Shown in pieces: positions 43,117 through 54,699 of a stretch of 64,000 bases of DNA. The notes beneath the pieces were generated by a model. The model was not told where the DNA came from. It ran no database searches and saw only the letters and a program-made list of their open reading frames with translations. The DNA comes from Gnetum montanum (taxonomy: Eukaryota; Streptophyta; Gnetopsida; Gnetales; Gnetaceae). Both the position numbers and the translations under genes were made by a program. Position 1 is the first letter of the stretch. Each line of letters opens with the position of its first letter. The DNA lies in the NCBI GenBank assembly GCA_015680685.1, contig MNCI01019113.1, positions 416,573-480,572 on the forward strand, given 5' to 3'.

Positions 43117-44070
43117 TCTTCTGATTCCCTTGTTCCACCCTACATGTTATGTATCTTTTTGAGTTGATTTTGTTGGGGATGATTCTTGGATGTTTTGACA
43201 TGTTTGGAGGTGTTTTTGGCTTATTTTGATGAGTTTATAAGGTTCTAGGATCTATGGGAATGTGTTGGGAGGCATCTAGAGGCTTCTAGCATCAAAATAA
43301 GAATTTTTATTTTTGGCACCTTTAGGATAGACGTCTTCCCAAAAAGATAGATGTCTTTCCAGAGATATCTCCCTTGAAGTAAATATGTCTCAAGTTCATA
43401 AAATATTTCTACCAAAAATAGTAGATGTATCTCTTGAGAGTAGGGATTTCATAAGAGACATCTACATGAAGCTAGAGATGTCCCAGATGCATGAGGAAAC
43501 TTTTGAAAATGCCCACTCCAATTTAAGAAATAGCTAAAGCAAGATGGAAATAATTGAAGAGAAGGTGAGAAGACTTTGGAAACATATAAAGAAATTTAAG
43601 TTGAGTTGAGGAAATTTTTCTAGGATTTTTACCTTCTGGTTGCTTATAAATATTAATGTAATTCACCATTGTTAGGAGAAGAGAGAGCATAACCTTGACC
43701 ATGAGTAGGAGAGAAAGCATGTGAGAGTTAAGGAAGGAGAGTTTGTGCAAGGAAGTTAAATGCGAGGCAAGGGAGAGCACTTGCGAGGTGTTAGGAAAAT
43801 CTCTTATACATGTCTTGTCTTGAGCTAGGGCTCCATTATGAGCAATTGAGGATTGAAAGGGAACAAGTGTGACCTCTAAGATCCTTGGGAGAGTTGTGAG
43901 TTGAGCTTGGCTTCTCATCTTTGATGTATTTTATATGTATTTTGAGAATTATCTTAATATAATGGATATTTTCTCCATTTTATTATATTGTTCTTATTTT
44001 CTAAGCTAAACCTACTTGGAAGCTGTGTATTGGGTCCTATTGGGATCTATCAAGATGCAATGCCCCTGCA
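43117..44070 (+). mobile_element. LTR-like repeat R, copy 1 (inserted in element F spacer)
   Basis: About 950 bases, matched by 50647-51621. It starts near TCTTCTGATTCCCTTG and ends CCCCTGCA, with TATA-like GCTTATAAATATT at 43642 and short U3 repeats of AGATAGATGTCTTTCC-type (43330-43480). It interrupts sequence that is continuous in element D. ACAAC/ATAAC may be a target duplication. Probably a solo LTR; orientation is taken from the TATA box. Confidence 0.55.
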
Positions 44071-44860
44071 ATAACTTTAAATTCTTGTTATTATTATTTT
44101 TTTAGCAAAAATCACATTGTATAGAGACATTATTCATTTTATGGTTGATAGTAGGAGTGATGATATACTTATGAGGAGCCATAGGACTTAAGAAGGAAGT
44201 TGAGAAAAAAATTACAACAAATCCCCTTGAGGTCACACCCTTATTCATTTCCACTTGGTCCTTTCCTAGTTCATTAGGCAACAAGATCACATGTTACTTT
44301 TAGTTTTGATGTAAATGAATCTTCATGTTTTCATGATGTAGAAGCCTACATTAAATAGATGGAATGGGTGAATGTCATGAACTCATTGCCTGATACCACA
44401 AAAAAACAATAGACTTCTTGTAGAGAGCATAACCAAAAGACAAAGTTAGCATTAATTATTAAATCATGACTTTGATAGTTACATTTAACAATTTTTGAAA
44501 TTTTTAGTAGCAATGAAAAAAAATCTAAGATTTCAAGTATTAATAAATAAAAATAAAAAGAAAAGGAAAATATATAAAATAATTAGTAAAATATAAAGAT
44601 AATGAAAAACATATAAATAATGTTGCAAAACGAAAAAGAAAATTCCTTTTTTATTCTTTTCAAGATATTATGGTAGATGGATATCTCCCTCATGATAGTT
44701 AAAAGGAGGGGATTTGGAAAATGGAGTGAGCTTTTTCTTGATTGAAGGTGTTAGTATTGCAACTAGTTACTTGGAAGTCCATGAAGGATTTAAGTTACTA
44801 GATGTTGACTAGCATGTGCTTCTGAGGGCTTGTTGGGTGGTAAATTGTCATAGCCATGGA
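44071..44860 (-). mobile_element. Element F spacer between integrase and R insertion
   Basis: Colinear with element D 21200-21620 (ATCCCCTTGAGGTCACACCC, GGATATC.CCC). Poly-A/T-rich from 44510 to 44640. No domain. Confidence 0.5.
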
Positions 44861-44864
44861 AGGA

Positions 44865-45920
44865 AAAGTTGACTATATGATGTAAGGTCCTTTCCATAAT
44901 GTTTGGAAATTAGTTAATTATGGAACATGCATGGGATTCCAATAGAGAGCCTTGTCTCCTAGTTTAAATGTAACTATCCTTATCCATGCATCATGACATT
45001 ATTTATTATATGCCTTGTGCACTTCGTTCATCATTAAGGCTACTCTTTGATTTTTTTCTAGCACGTTAAGTGTCATGAGTCATTGCTTTTGTGCTAGGTT
45101 AATGTCTAAGTCAAGTTCACATGTAGTTTTGAATATACTCATAGGAAGAGTAGCCTATAGGAATTTTCCATGTTGAGAGATATGCCTAAAGAGCATTGTT
45201 GAGTTTGGTGTTCCAATCTTTCGTATATCTACTAATGGTTCACGTTAGAATTCTTGGATTAAGGGTGATAGAATGTTGTGAGTTTATGTTGCATTCCCAA
45301 GCTTTGCATTAACTTGTGAAAGGTAGCACCTATGAAATATGTTTTATTGTCAGAAATTAGTGCTCTAGGCACACCAAATCTATTTACCACTAATTGCTAA
45401 AAGAAAAGAGCTATAGTAGTAGAGGTATAGTCAAAAAAAGTTGCAACTTCAGTCCACTTGGTATAGTAGTCAACAAAAACAATAATGTATGACATCTCAT
45501 TAGATGTGAACGTGATGGGTCCCATGAAATTAATTCCCCAAAGGTCAAAGGGCTTCAATGGTTAAATTTGCTATTGGGGCCCTTTCATTCTAGTGGTTAT
45601 TCCCCCATCTCATTGATACGTCTTACAAAAATGAAACCAATGATGAGTGTCCTTGAAGAATTTATATCAAAAATATTCTACCATCAAGAGTCTTATGGTC
45701 ATCCTTCTTCCTACATAGTGGTTCCCACAAGGGCCCTAGTGAGCATTTTGGAGGACTCTTAGTTAATTTACATTAGGGACACATCATCATACTAGTTCAT
45801 TGACATAAAACTTATAGAGATTGCCCTTAATATCCATGTAGTGTTTAACCTGGTGAAGAAACTACTATTTCCTCTTATGATTCCATGCAATAAGAGTATT
45901 CTTTGTCGTAGATCTAAGAG
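44865..45920 (-). pseudogene. Element F integrase
   Basis: Minus strand. Zinc-finger remnant DTHHWFHFCKTYQ (about 45640). Core: PLKPFDLWGINFMGPI (first Asp), MSYIIVFVDYYTKWTEVATF (about 45490-45430) and GVPRALISDN (second Asp). The Glu region is broken by a stop (FYHP*SKNSNVNH). C-terminal VTFKLGDKALYWNPMHVP near 44980-44920. Stops and shifts are frequent. Athila-like. Confidence 0.85.
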
Positions 45921-45929
45921 GAATTCATC

Positions 45930-46630
45930 ATACTAATTTATGATTGGTGATGTATGAACTTTGATTGCCTTAGCAAAGAGAAGTTCATTTGGAAATTGAT
46001 TGGATAAATACTCTTTATCATCATTGCTATTCCATCTTAACTGAGACAAATGATATGCTACTGCATTCTTGGTCTTCTTTTTGTTCGCTATTGTAAAATC
46101 AAACTCTTGTAAGATCACCAATCATAGTATGATGCATGGGCTTACTACTAGCTTATTCATTAGAAAATAGGTTGCACTATGATCAATGTGCACAAAGATT
46201 GGGTATTTAAGCACATAATGGCTGAATTTTTCTAAATCATACATCATTGTCATGAGCTCCTTTTCCATGGTGGTGTAATTGAGTTGTGCATCCACAATGC
46301 TCCTAATGCATAGTTGGATGCATTTTTCATGATGTCGAAAGGTTTAGACCAATTATGAGCATGTAGAATGGGTATTTCTATGAGATTTTATTTCATGTGT
46401 TAAAATGTTTATTTACATTCCATGGTCCATTCAAAAAATGAATTCTTCTTGGTAAGCTATACTAGTGGCTTGAAAAATTTAGAGAAATTTTTACTAAAAT
46501 GATTGTAACAACTAGTATGGCCAAGGAATGACCTTACATCTTTGACAATTTGAGGTTTTCTAGTTATTCCTTGGATGATCCTTATCTTTTTAGAGTTCAC
46601 CTCAATTCCTTTTCTTGAAATTCTATGTCC
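45930..46630 (-). pseudogene. Element F RNase H
   Basis: The clearest part is 46121-45933 (VILQEFDFTIANKKKTKNAV, AYHLSQL), the characteristic end of the Ty3/gypsy RNase H before integrase. Upstream there is a readable but broken RNase H body. No archaeal-type second RNase H was seen. Confidence 0.75.
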
Positions 46631-46639
46631 TAAAATAAT

Positions 46640-47200
46640 GTCATCTTACACCATCAAGTGGCTTTTCTACTAGTTGAGCTGCAAAATATATCTCCACACA
46701 TCATTTTACTACTTGCTCAAGATGATCTAGTGCTTGTTGAAAATTAATATGATAGGTGAAGAAGTTATCCATAAAGACTTTCATACGATTGATAATTTGT
46801 TGCTAAAAGATACTTAGAACTTGGTGTTGGAAAGTTGTAGGGGTATTACAGAGGCCAAAGGACATCTTCTTATATGAGAAAGTCCCCTAGGACTTATGAA
46901 AGTTGTTTTGGCTTGGTCTTTTGAAGAAATTTGTATTTTATTATACCCACTACACCAATTTAGAAAATTGTAATAATTATGCCTTGCAGTTATATCCAAC
47001 ACTTGGTTCACAAATGATAACAGAAAATGATCTTTGAACGTAGCCATGTTTAACAACTTGAAGTCTATATAGACTCTTCATTATTTTCCTTTCTTAGGTA
47101 AAATAACAAGTGAACTTACCCACTCATTTTTCTTCCATTGGATAGATGAATCCTTCTTTGAGAAACTTTTCAACTTCATTATTTACAACTTGCTTTAATT
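46640..47200 (-). pseudogene. Element F reverse transcriptase
   Basis: Minus strand. VEKFLKEGFIYPME, WVSSLVILPKKGK, VYIDFKLLNMATFKDHF (47130-47030), NYYNFLNWCSGYNKIQISSK (about 46980-46920), then KTTFISPRG and the MPFGL-equivalent with a shift. The YxDD region downstream is eroded. Confidence 0.8.
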
Positions 47201-47639
47201 TTGGATTCAACCTTCTTTTTGGCCACCTCTTGGGGTTTAATAGTGGAGTCTCTATGGATCTAATATTGGCATATGCATGGATCTATTCATGTTAATTCAT
47301 CATATGACTATGCAAAGGCTATTGACCATTTATTTACTACCTTTATTAACTTCCCCTTTTGTTTTTTAGTGAGACTAGTAGTAATAATTATTGATTTACC
47401 ATTATTAAGAAATACATATTCTAGAGTTGCTAATAAAGATTTTAATTCTAAGGGTTCTTGTCTAGAAATATAAGGGATTTCCAACTCTTCCTAGTCCACT
47501 TTTGCTTCTTCCTTGTATTCTATTTTGAAGAGTTTATTCTAAATCTAGTCCATTTTATCCATCTTATTGATATAAGAGCTTGTAAGTATTTTAGTTGGTT
47601 CCATGCACATTACTAAACTAGAGCTATCAGATGTTGTCA

Positions 47640-48200
47640 GCCATTAGGTATCCTCTTATTTTGTGGTTTTTGAATACAGGCACCTTTGGACATCTATTGT
47701 TTCAACATACTTCTTGCATGCTATGATGGATGTGTTCTTTATAGACCATATTTTTTGCATGCAATAGCACCTTGTGTCACTATAAGTGATGCATGAAATC
47801 CTCTTCTTATTAATCTTTTCAAATTTATTTTCCTTGGAGATTTCCAAGGAGGGGTCTAGCCAAGCCCTTTTCATGATAATTAGGAAGTCCCTTTATAGTT
47901 GTCTAAATGAATGAGCAAGAAGACCACTACATATGACTATTCATAGATGGTGGTCATGATATTCTCTATCAGTCCTAAAGGAATGGTGATGGATTGATTA
48001 GTAAGCTCTAATATGATGTTACATTTCTTAAGGCAAGGCAGGTTTCAAGTTTTATACATTTCTTACAAAATTAAGTTCATACTAGAACCTGAGTCTAGTA
48101 GAGCTTTGCATGGATTATTTACTTCAATTTGTAACTAAATTAGAGGATTTCTAGGATTAGAAATTTTTTTGGGAAGTGTCTTATCTTTATCTAATTTGTG
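47640..48200 (-). pseudogene. Element F protease
   Basis: Aligns with the element C protease: LLDSGSSMNLI-like start near 48110, LTNQSITIPLGLIENIMTT near 48000-47930, and the tail SLEISKENKFEKINKKRISC at 47856-47797 (C has SLEISKENIYGKIKKKKVPC). The catalytic triplet seems preserved, but stops and a shift break the domain. Confidence 0.75.
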
Positions 48201-48379
48201 ACTACATGAGTTAACATGATAGCATGTACATTATGGAATCTTTGGTTTAAAGGTTGCTTGGTGGTTATCTCAGGAGTAGTTCAAGGAGGATTATCAACCA
48301 TAGATTCTTGCATGAATTTAGATGGATTGTTGGATCTGAAGAAAGCCATTTTCTAAGGCTTACAATTAGAATCAATCGA

Positions 48380-49430
48380 ATTATCATTCAGCTATAAGTT
48401 CATGACCTACTTGGCATTGCATTACTGAGATTGTGGTGGGATCTCACCTTGAATAGGTAGTTTAGGTGGCAAAGAAGTGGAATTATGAGGTGCAAAGTGT
48501 TTTGGTGGATAATGAAGAGTATATGTGGATGGAGATTTAGCTTGTGAAGGAGTAGATATATAATATTCAAGGGGATGGTAGTGATGGAAAAAAACAAGTG
48601 TGGCTTATAGAGCCACTAGGAGATACAGGTTACTAGACATAATATCCATATAGATTTGGTTGGCAGTAAGGATATTGCTACCTTGGTGATGGCATCCCCC
48701 ATGACTATGGGTTTTGCTAGTGATGATAATGATCTTGAGGTTGAGGTGGTACTCCACTTAGATAATACTATTACTAGTGGAATTTCTACTGATAATTACC
48801 ATTTGGATAAGGTAGTATCTTAGGTGATTGCCTCAAAAATTTTGATTTTACAACGTAAATTGTAGGTGTGACTATATACAAAAATAGAATTTGAGATGTT
48901 CATATTGGTCGATGTCACATCCTTCTTCTTTGATTTCAAAATCTATGACCCCCTTAACTACTGTAGCTTTACCTTTCTATTGATAATAATCCTTCCTTGC
49001 ATCCTTCTCCTTCTATTCTTATCTCTATTTTTCTACTCCATTTTCTCCTCCATAATTTTTAGAGTGATTTGGAACTTTTCATATAAGATGTCATACATTT
49101 TTTCTAGCTTAGATGATATCTCCATGATTGATTTTTAAATCGGTAAGATTTTTCTTTGTACCACTTCTTCTAGCGGTGCTTCCTCCTTAGGATCATAGAG
49201 ATGTGTCTCCCTTTTGCAAATGGAGTGGTCTGTATTGTACTTCTCTATACTTTCTCCAAGTTTTTCTAGTGTAGCTATTGAACATAATGGAGAATGAAAG
49301 TGAAATTCAGATAATAGAGATTCAGATTAGCATTGGGAACCTTCAATTATTGAGGTATCTCATCGACATTCCTTCTAGGTTAATCATGTAACTTTTTGGA
49401 ATGATCAATAGGTCAGAAGAAGACATCTTA
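48380..49430 (-). pseudogene. Element F gag remnant with internal deletion
   Basis: A start-like MSSS stands near 49427, as in C. Then only a short stretch separates it from PKEEAPLEEVVQRKILP (49185-49135), which in C lies near the end of gag (DEEDESPLKELVNRKTLL). The capsid core of about 1 kb is missing. Downstream the Pro/Tyr/Gln-rich linker is recognisable (SWGMPSPR, YPYCQPNLYGYYV near 48700-48620). Confidence 0.65.
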
Positions 49431-49557
49431 AGTTGCTCTTAAGAAATGTGCCTCAAATAAAATATTATTATTTTTCTTAAGATAATACATTGTACTCATA
49501 CAATAACCTTGTATAATCTTACTATTTAAAAACACTTGGCACACATAGTTAAAATGA

Positions 49558-49577
49558 TGTCCTTAACAATAATGCCA
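49558..49577 (-). other. Primer-binding site of element F
   Basis: TGGCATTATTGTTAAGGACA on the minus strand, one base from the LTR: a C-to-T-decayed version of the D site TGGCACCGTTGCCGAGGATC. Confidence 0.7.
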
Positions 49578-49578
49578 A

Positions 49579-50451
49579 TGATGACTAGTAGGTATTCCCT
49601 ATGCCTAATCATATGAATCATAAGCGTGTACACATGATCCAGTCAAATTTTGTGAACACCTTTTACCTATATGGCCTATGTCCTAGATCATAAAATGTGT
49701 AGTTATTGGTCATTATCTTTCCAATCATCACTTATATTAACTTTGTCCATATGGCTAAGTGTGATTGAGATGTAAGATATTTATCTTTATAGTTTTTATC
49801 ATTTTTTATTTCTAAAAATAGTAGAGTAATAAATGATTGGAATGTTAACTTTGCTAATTAATAGCTAAAATATCCTAAATGTGGAGCATTTGTTTATACT
49901 TTTTATACACATCCTAAATATATACTAACACTATTTGGTTACTAAGGATTTGCTAAAGGGGATACCATGTATTCATTTCTAGGATTACCAAGTGTTAGTA
50001 TATTATACTTGAAGTGATTGTACTCACATTACTTATAAATTATGATTTTAAATACTTAAGTACAAGAAAGTAAACTATATATAAAGTAGAATGCTTAAAA
50101 GTAAATTTAAAATAATCAAAGCATCGTAATGGACAGAAGAAATCTTGATTTTATTTTTGTTCATGTAAATGTGTCCAAGTACATATTGCACTCAAATAAA
50201 ATTTCATATAATTAACTCAATCCATACTATAGGAACTCAAAGGAAAATTTCACTAAGTTTTATGGAAGAAAACTACAAGAGTTTAGCTAAGGGATTAACT
50301 AATGGTGCCATAAATGCAAGTGGTGTACATACTTATATAGGCTTTGGAAGGATTAGCATTGACATAGAAGCACCAACACATCTTGAGATGTGTTGATGGG
50401 GCTATGTTTATGGTTATGTTTTGACATAACTAACTTATAGACACTTCATCA
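49579..50451 (-). mobile_element. Element F 5' LTR
   Basis: TGATGACT...CTTCATCA, matching 15407-16293. It borders the PBS, so it is the 5' LTR on the minus strand. Flank ACTAC is compared with ACACA left of 15407; the target duplication is not convincing. Confidence 0.85.
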
Positions 50452-50646
50452 ACTACTTAACCCACATCACTACCCCCAACCACCTCCACCCCCCATCTAG
50501 TTCTAGTTTCAACACCTTTCTTATCATGTTAGACAAGAGGTTACTAATTCAAGCTATACTTGAGGCATTATTATATTTTTCTATAAAAAGGATCATCACT
50601 TAGAGCACAATGCTCATCCTACTAGGTAGGTGGTGTAGGGATACCT
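50452..50646 (+). mobile_element. Fragment of tRNA-like composite repeat
   Basis: TCTTATCATGTTAGACAAGAGG at about 50519 and AATTCAAGCTATACTT match the second module of 15075-15220 and 58137-58270. A likely tail of it is found at 51725-51790, beyond the R copy. The stretch before it is C-rich (CCCCCAACCACCTCCACC). Confidence 0.4.
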
Positions 50647-51621
50647 CTTTTAATCCCCTTGTTCTAACCTACATGTTATGTGTCTTTTTGAGTTAATTTT
50701 GTTGGGGATAATTCTTGGATGTTTTGGCATGTTTAAGGTGTTTTGGGCTCATCTTGATGAGTTTAGGAGGTTCTAGGATCTATGGGGAAATTTTTGGAGG
50801 CATCTAGAGGCTCTTAGCATCAAAATGAGTAGTTTTATTTTGGAAATTGTAGGATAGACATCTCCCTAGAAAGATAGACATATCCTCTAAAGTGTAGATG
50901 TCTCAAGACCAAAGTAGATATCTACAAAAAATAGTAGACATCTACCTGAAGCTAGAGACAACCTAGATACATGGGAAAACTTTTGAAAATGCTTATTCCA
51001 ATTTGGGAAATTGCTAAAGCAAGATGGAAACAACCAGAGCAAGCTGGAAATGACCTAGGAGAAAGTAAGAAGTCTTGGAAAACATCTAAAGAATCTCAAG
51101 TTGAGTTGAGGAAAGGTTTCTAGGATTTTCATCTTTTGGTTGCTTATAAATATTGATGTAATCCACCATTGTTAGGGCCATAGTGCTAAGTGATACAATG
51201 CCAAGGGCCAAAGTGCAAACATTGAAAGTCAAACATCCCAACAGAGGGCAAGCGAGAAAGCACTTAAGGGAAGAGAGCTTGTGCAAGAATAAAACTTGTT
51301 CAAGGAAGTTGAGTGAAAGACAAGGGAGAGAACTATAGAGAGGTTAGGAGAATCTCTTATAAGTGTCTTGTCTTGAGACTGGGCTCCATTGTGAGAAATT
51401 GAGGATTAAGAGAGAACAAGTGTGACCTCTAAGATCCTTGGAAGAGTTTTGAGTTGATCTTGGCTCCTCATATATCATGTATTTTCTATGTATTTTGAGA
51501 ATTATCTTAATATAAGGGAGATTTTATTCATTTTATTATGTTATTCTTATTTTCTAAGCTAGATTTGTTTGGACATTGTGGATTGGGTCCTATTGGGATC
51601 TATTGAGGTATAACCCCTGCA
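50647..51621 (+). mobile_element. LTR-like repeat R, copy 2
   Basis: Matches 43117-44070 end to end: CCCCTTGTTCTAACCTACAT start, TTGCTTATAAATATT at 51147, end GGTATAACCCCTGCA. It lies outside element F, so the two copies are independent insertions and not the two LTRs of one element. Confidence 0.55.
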
Positions 51622-53713
51622 CTAGTAGGATCCCGTGAGGGTTGCTAGATGAGTGAAAGCTAAACCTCTTTGAGTATGCCCAAGCTTGAACTCAAATTTT
51701 TGACTTAATAATTATTTCTCTTTAATTATTCTAAATTATTATGTTGATTATATATCTTGGAGTGTACTTATAGCCATTCTTTCAAGTTTTGCAACACCCT
51801 TTCCCTAAAACTAAACCAAAAAATTCAAAGTACATCACATTCTTAACAGTGAGGAGAAAATACTAAAAATAACATGGAAAGAAAAAACTTTCCAATTTTA
51901 GGAATGTATGTTTAGGTATACAAACTTATAATTGGTGCATTAGAAAATAAAAAAGGAAAATGAATTATTAGTAGGGAGGATGATCCTAATTCTAAAAAAA
52001 ATTATATCACTTTTAATATGTGTGCTTAAACTTAAAATAGCAAAAGCATTTGAGGTAGTAATCGAAAGCTCTAGTGAATAATCAGCTTTTATAAGGAAGA
52101 AAGATCAAATAAAAAATAATGACATATATTATCTATCATGATTAACTGTATGTCAAGAATCTTTACCAGGAATATATCCCACTTGTCAACATAAGTTTTA
52201 ATCTTTGTGTTAATAGTATTCTTGTTAAATGAGGAAAAATTTATCTTGCAAGTTTTTTTTCAAAACTAATTAATGATTCCTATAGTAAAAGTAAAATTAT
52301 TCACAAAAGCTTTTATTTTTTTTGGTTTCCTTATTCTTATTTGATCATTCTTATCATTAATAATAAATTAAATTTTTAAGATCTTTTATTTCATATTATT
52401 TCCTCAAATTTAACATGTTTTTTCTTATTCTTAGCATCTTTATATTGAGTAGAAAAGGATACACATTAAAAAATATCCTTTACAATGATAAAAGCTACAA
52501 AAATTAGGAATATTATAATATGTAATTGCTGAAATATAAATATTCCCTCATACTTGTAATACTAATTCCTTTTGACAGCTAAGAAGATTGATTTTAACAA
52601 AAAGATATTGATGAAATCCAAAAGATATGGAAATAGATCCCAAATGCTTATTGGGATAAAAAAGACTAGCAATTTCTTGTCTATATTTATGAAAAATGAG
52701 TGGAAGATTAAATAGCTTAACAAAACATGGAACTTTAAACTATTCTTTTGATTAGACATCAAAGTCTAGTGTATACTTATAAATGATCAACATGACATGC
52801 TTATGTATAAATGATGCTATATTTAAGGCATGCTACACCATCAAATCATTGCTCAGATTAATAGGTAGAAAAAAAAAAGAATACTCAGCATGAATAACTT
52901 GAATGTTTTATCTTACATTACATCACTTAATTATGAAGCAAAAATTTGATTACTAGGTAGATAACCTATAATTTACATAGATACATATCATGATGTAAGA
53001 TCAACAACCAGTAACTTATGTACATCATTAGGGAGAATAAAATTTGGTTTCATAGTTATATCAACATCACTAGAAAAAGGCATCACAAATTTTTTCTTAC
53101 CAACTTGTAAATATACATTTTGAGAATCAATAAAAGTTTTTTCCATTGATAGAAGATATAAATAATTTCAACATTAGTTAAAGAAATTGGAAGTAATTTA
53201 GAATTCCCATAGGAGAATTTTAAAGAAATTAGATACATTGAAGAAAATTCAAAGATAAAATATTTAGATCTACTAGAAAAAATACTAGGAAATATATATA
53301 GTTAGGGATGATATTGAACCCTAAAAAAATGAATAATAATATTAAAAAAAAATTTAAAGTACATTAGATCATTGAAGAGAGAGTCTAATGAAAAAGCCCA
53401 ATGATTTTGAAGATGGCTTTCCAAGTTTTCATTTTTACAACCAATCCAAAAAAATCTTCCCTTTGGGGTAGGAAAAGGATCAAGCCTTGTCCTTACTTAA
53501 AAGCACCCACATGAGTTTCAACTTAAAAAATTTTTGTAAAGAGAAGTAGAAAACTCTCTGTAAAGAAAAAAGAAACATAAATTAGAGATAAAGAACAAAT
53601 AACAACAAAATTTGAAAGTTTCCCATCCTTAAGCCTTAAAAACAAAAAGAAATTAATATTGTAGAAAAGAATTAATTATTTAGCTTTCACTAGGAGATTT
53701 TTTGCCTAAAGTT
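51622..53713. other. AT-rich stretch, unassigned
   Basis: No known domain. On the minus strand 53146-52988 reads as 52 open codons (MEKTFIDSQNVYLQVGKKKF, then DVDITMKPNFILPND), and the 52762-52562 ORF is hydrophobic. I recognise neither. A mobile-element remnant is likely, since the flanks are all elements. Confidence 0.3.
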
Positions 53714-54584
53714 TGATGAGCGATGAGTGTCCCCTACCCCCAACCATATGAATCATAAGTGTATATGTGAGATCTAGTCAAATTCCATGGAACTTTATGC
53801 TAATAGTATCCTAGATAATTAACCATGATGTGGCTAGTTGTTGTCTTTTCAATCATCACTTATGTTAGCTTAGTTGATATGGTTAAGTGTGATCGAGGCA
53901 TTTAATATTTTCATTTTTTCTTATTTTTATTATTAAATTATTAAAGTGATAAAAATGGAAAACATTAATTTCTAATCTAACTATGAGAATAAGAGTAAAC
54001 TAAACTATCCTAAGCATAAAGCATCTGTTCCTACTTTCCATACCCATCTTGAATCTATATTAACACTGTTGGGTTACTAAGTGTATGTTGTTGGGCATAC
54101 CAACTATTCATTGCTAGGTTTACCAAGTGTTAATATATGATGCTTGAAGTGGTTGTACTCATCTTAGTATAGAATAAAATATTAATTTTCTAAGTATGAG
54201 GAAGTAAAATGCATTTAAAGTAAAATGCTGAAAATAAACTAAGTGCTACTCCAAGTGTTGCAATAGAAGGAATTAATCTTAATTTTATTTCCATCATACA
54301 CAAGTGTCTAGGTATATCATGCATCTGAATAAAACTCCCTAAAATCAACTCAACCCACAATATAGGCACTTAGAGGGAAATTTGGCTAAGTCTTACGAAA
54401 GAAAACTATAAGAGTCTAGCAACTAGAATGACCAAAAGTGCCATCAATAAGAACGGTATGTGCATTTATATAGGCTTTAGCTACACTAGTATTGACACAT
54501 ATAAATCAATGTATCAAAGGATACATCGACAAGGCTATATCAATGCATTTCCATTCATGCAATTAGCCGATAAACACTTCATCA
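53714..54584 (-). mobile_element. Element J 3' LTR (F family)
   Basis: TGATGAGCGATGAG...CACTTCATCA, 871 bases, same family as 15407-16293. Followed on the right by the polypurine tract in reverse (TACCTCCATGACTAA, 54585-54599). Confidence 0.85.
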
Positions 54585-54699
54585 TACCTCCATGACTAAC
54601 TAAAAACTCATTCTCAAGTAAAAAAAACTAGTATAGAGTTGTTTAAAAAATTTGGGGAGTATGGGATTGATGATAGAAAAATTGAGCATACAAAGTCTA

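Noticed and set aside
43523-43918. 131-codon minus ORF
   Set aside because: Lies wholly inside LTR-like repeat R opposite its U3/R region; no domain, and it is not kept in the second R copy.
43117-51621. The two R repeats as LTR pair of one plus-strand element
   Set aside because: The sequence between them is the minus-strand pol and 5' LTR of F, and one R lies outside F.
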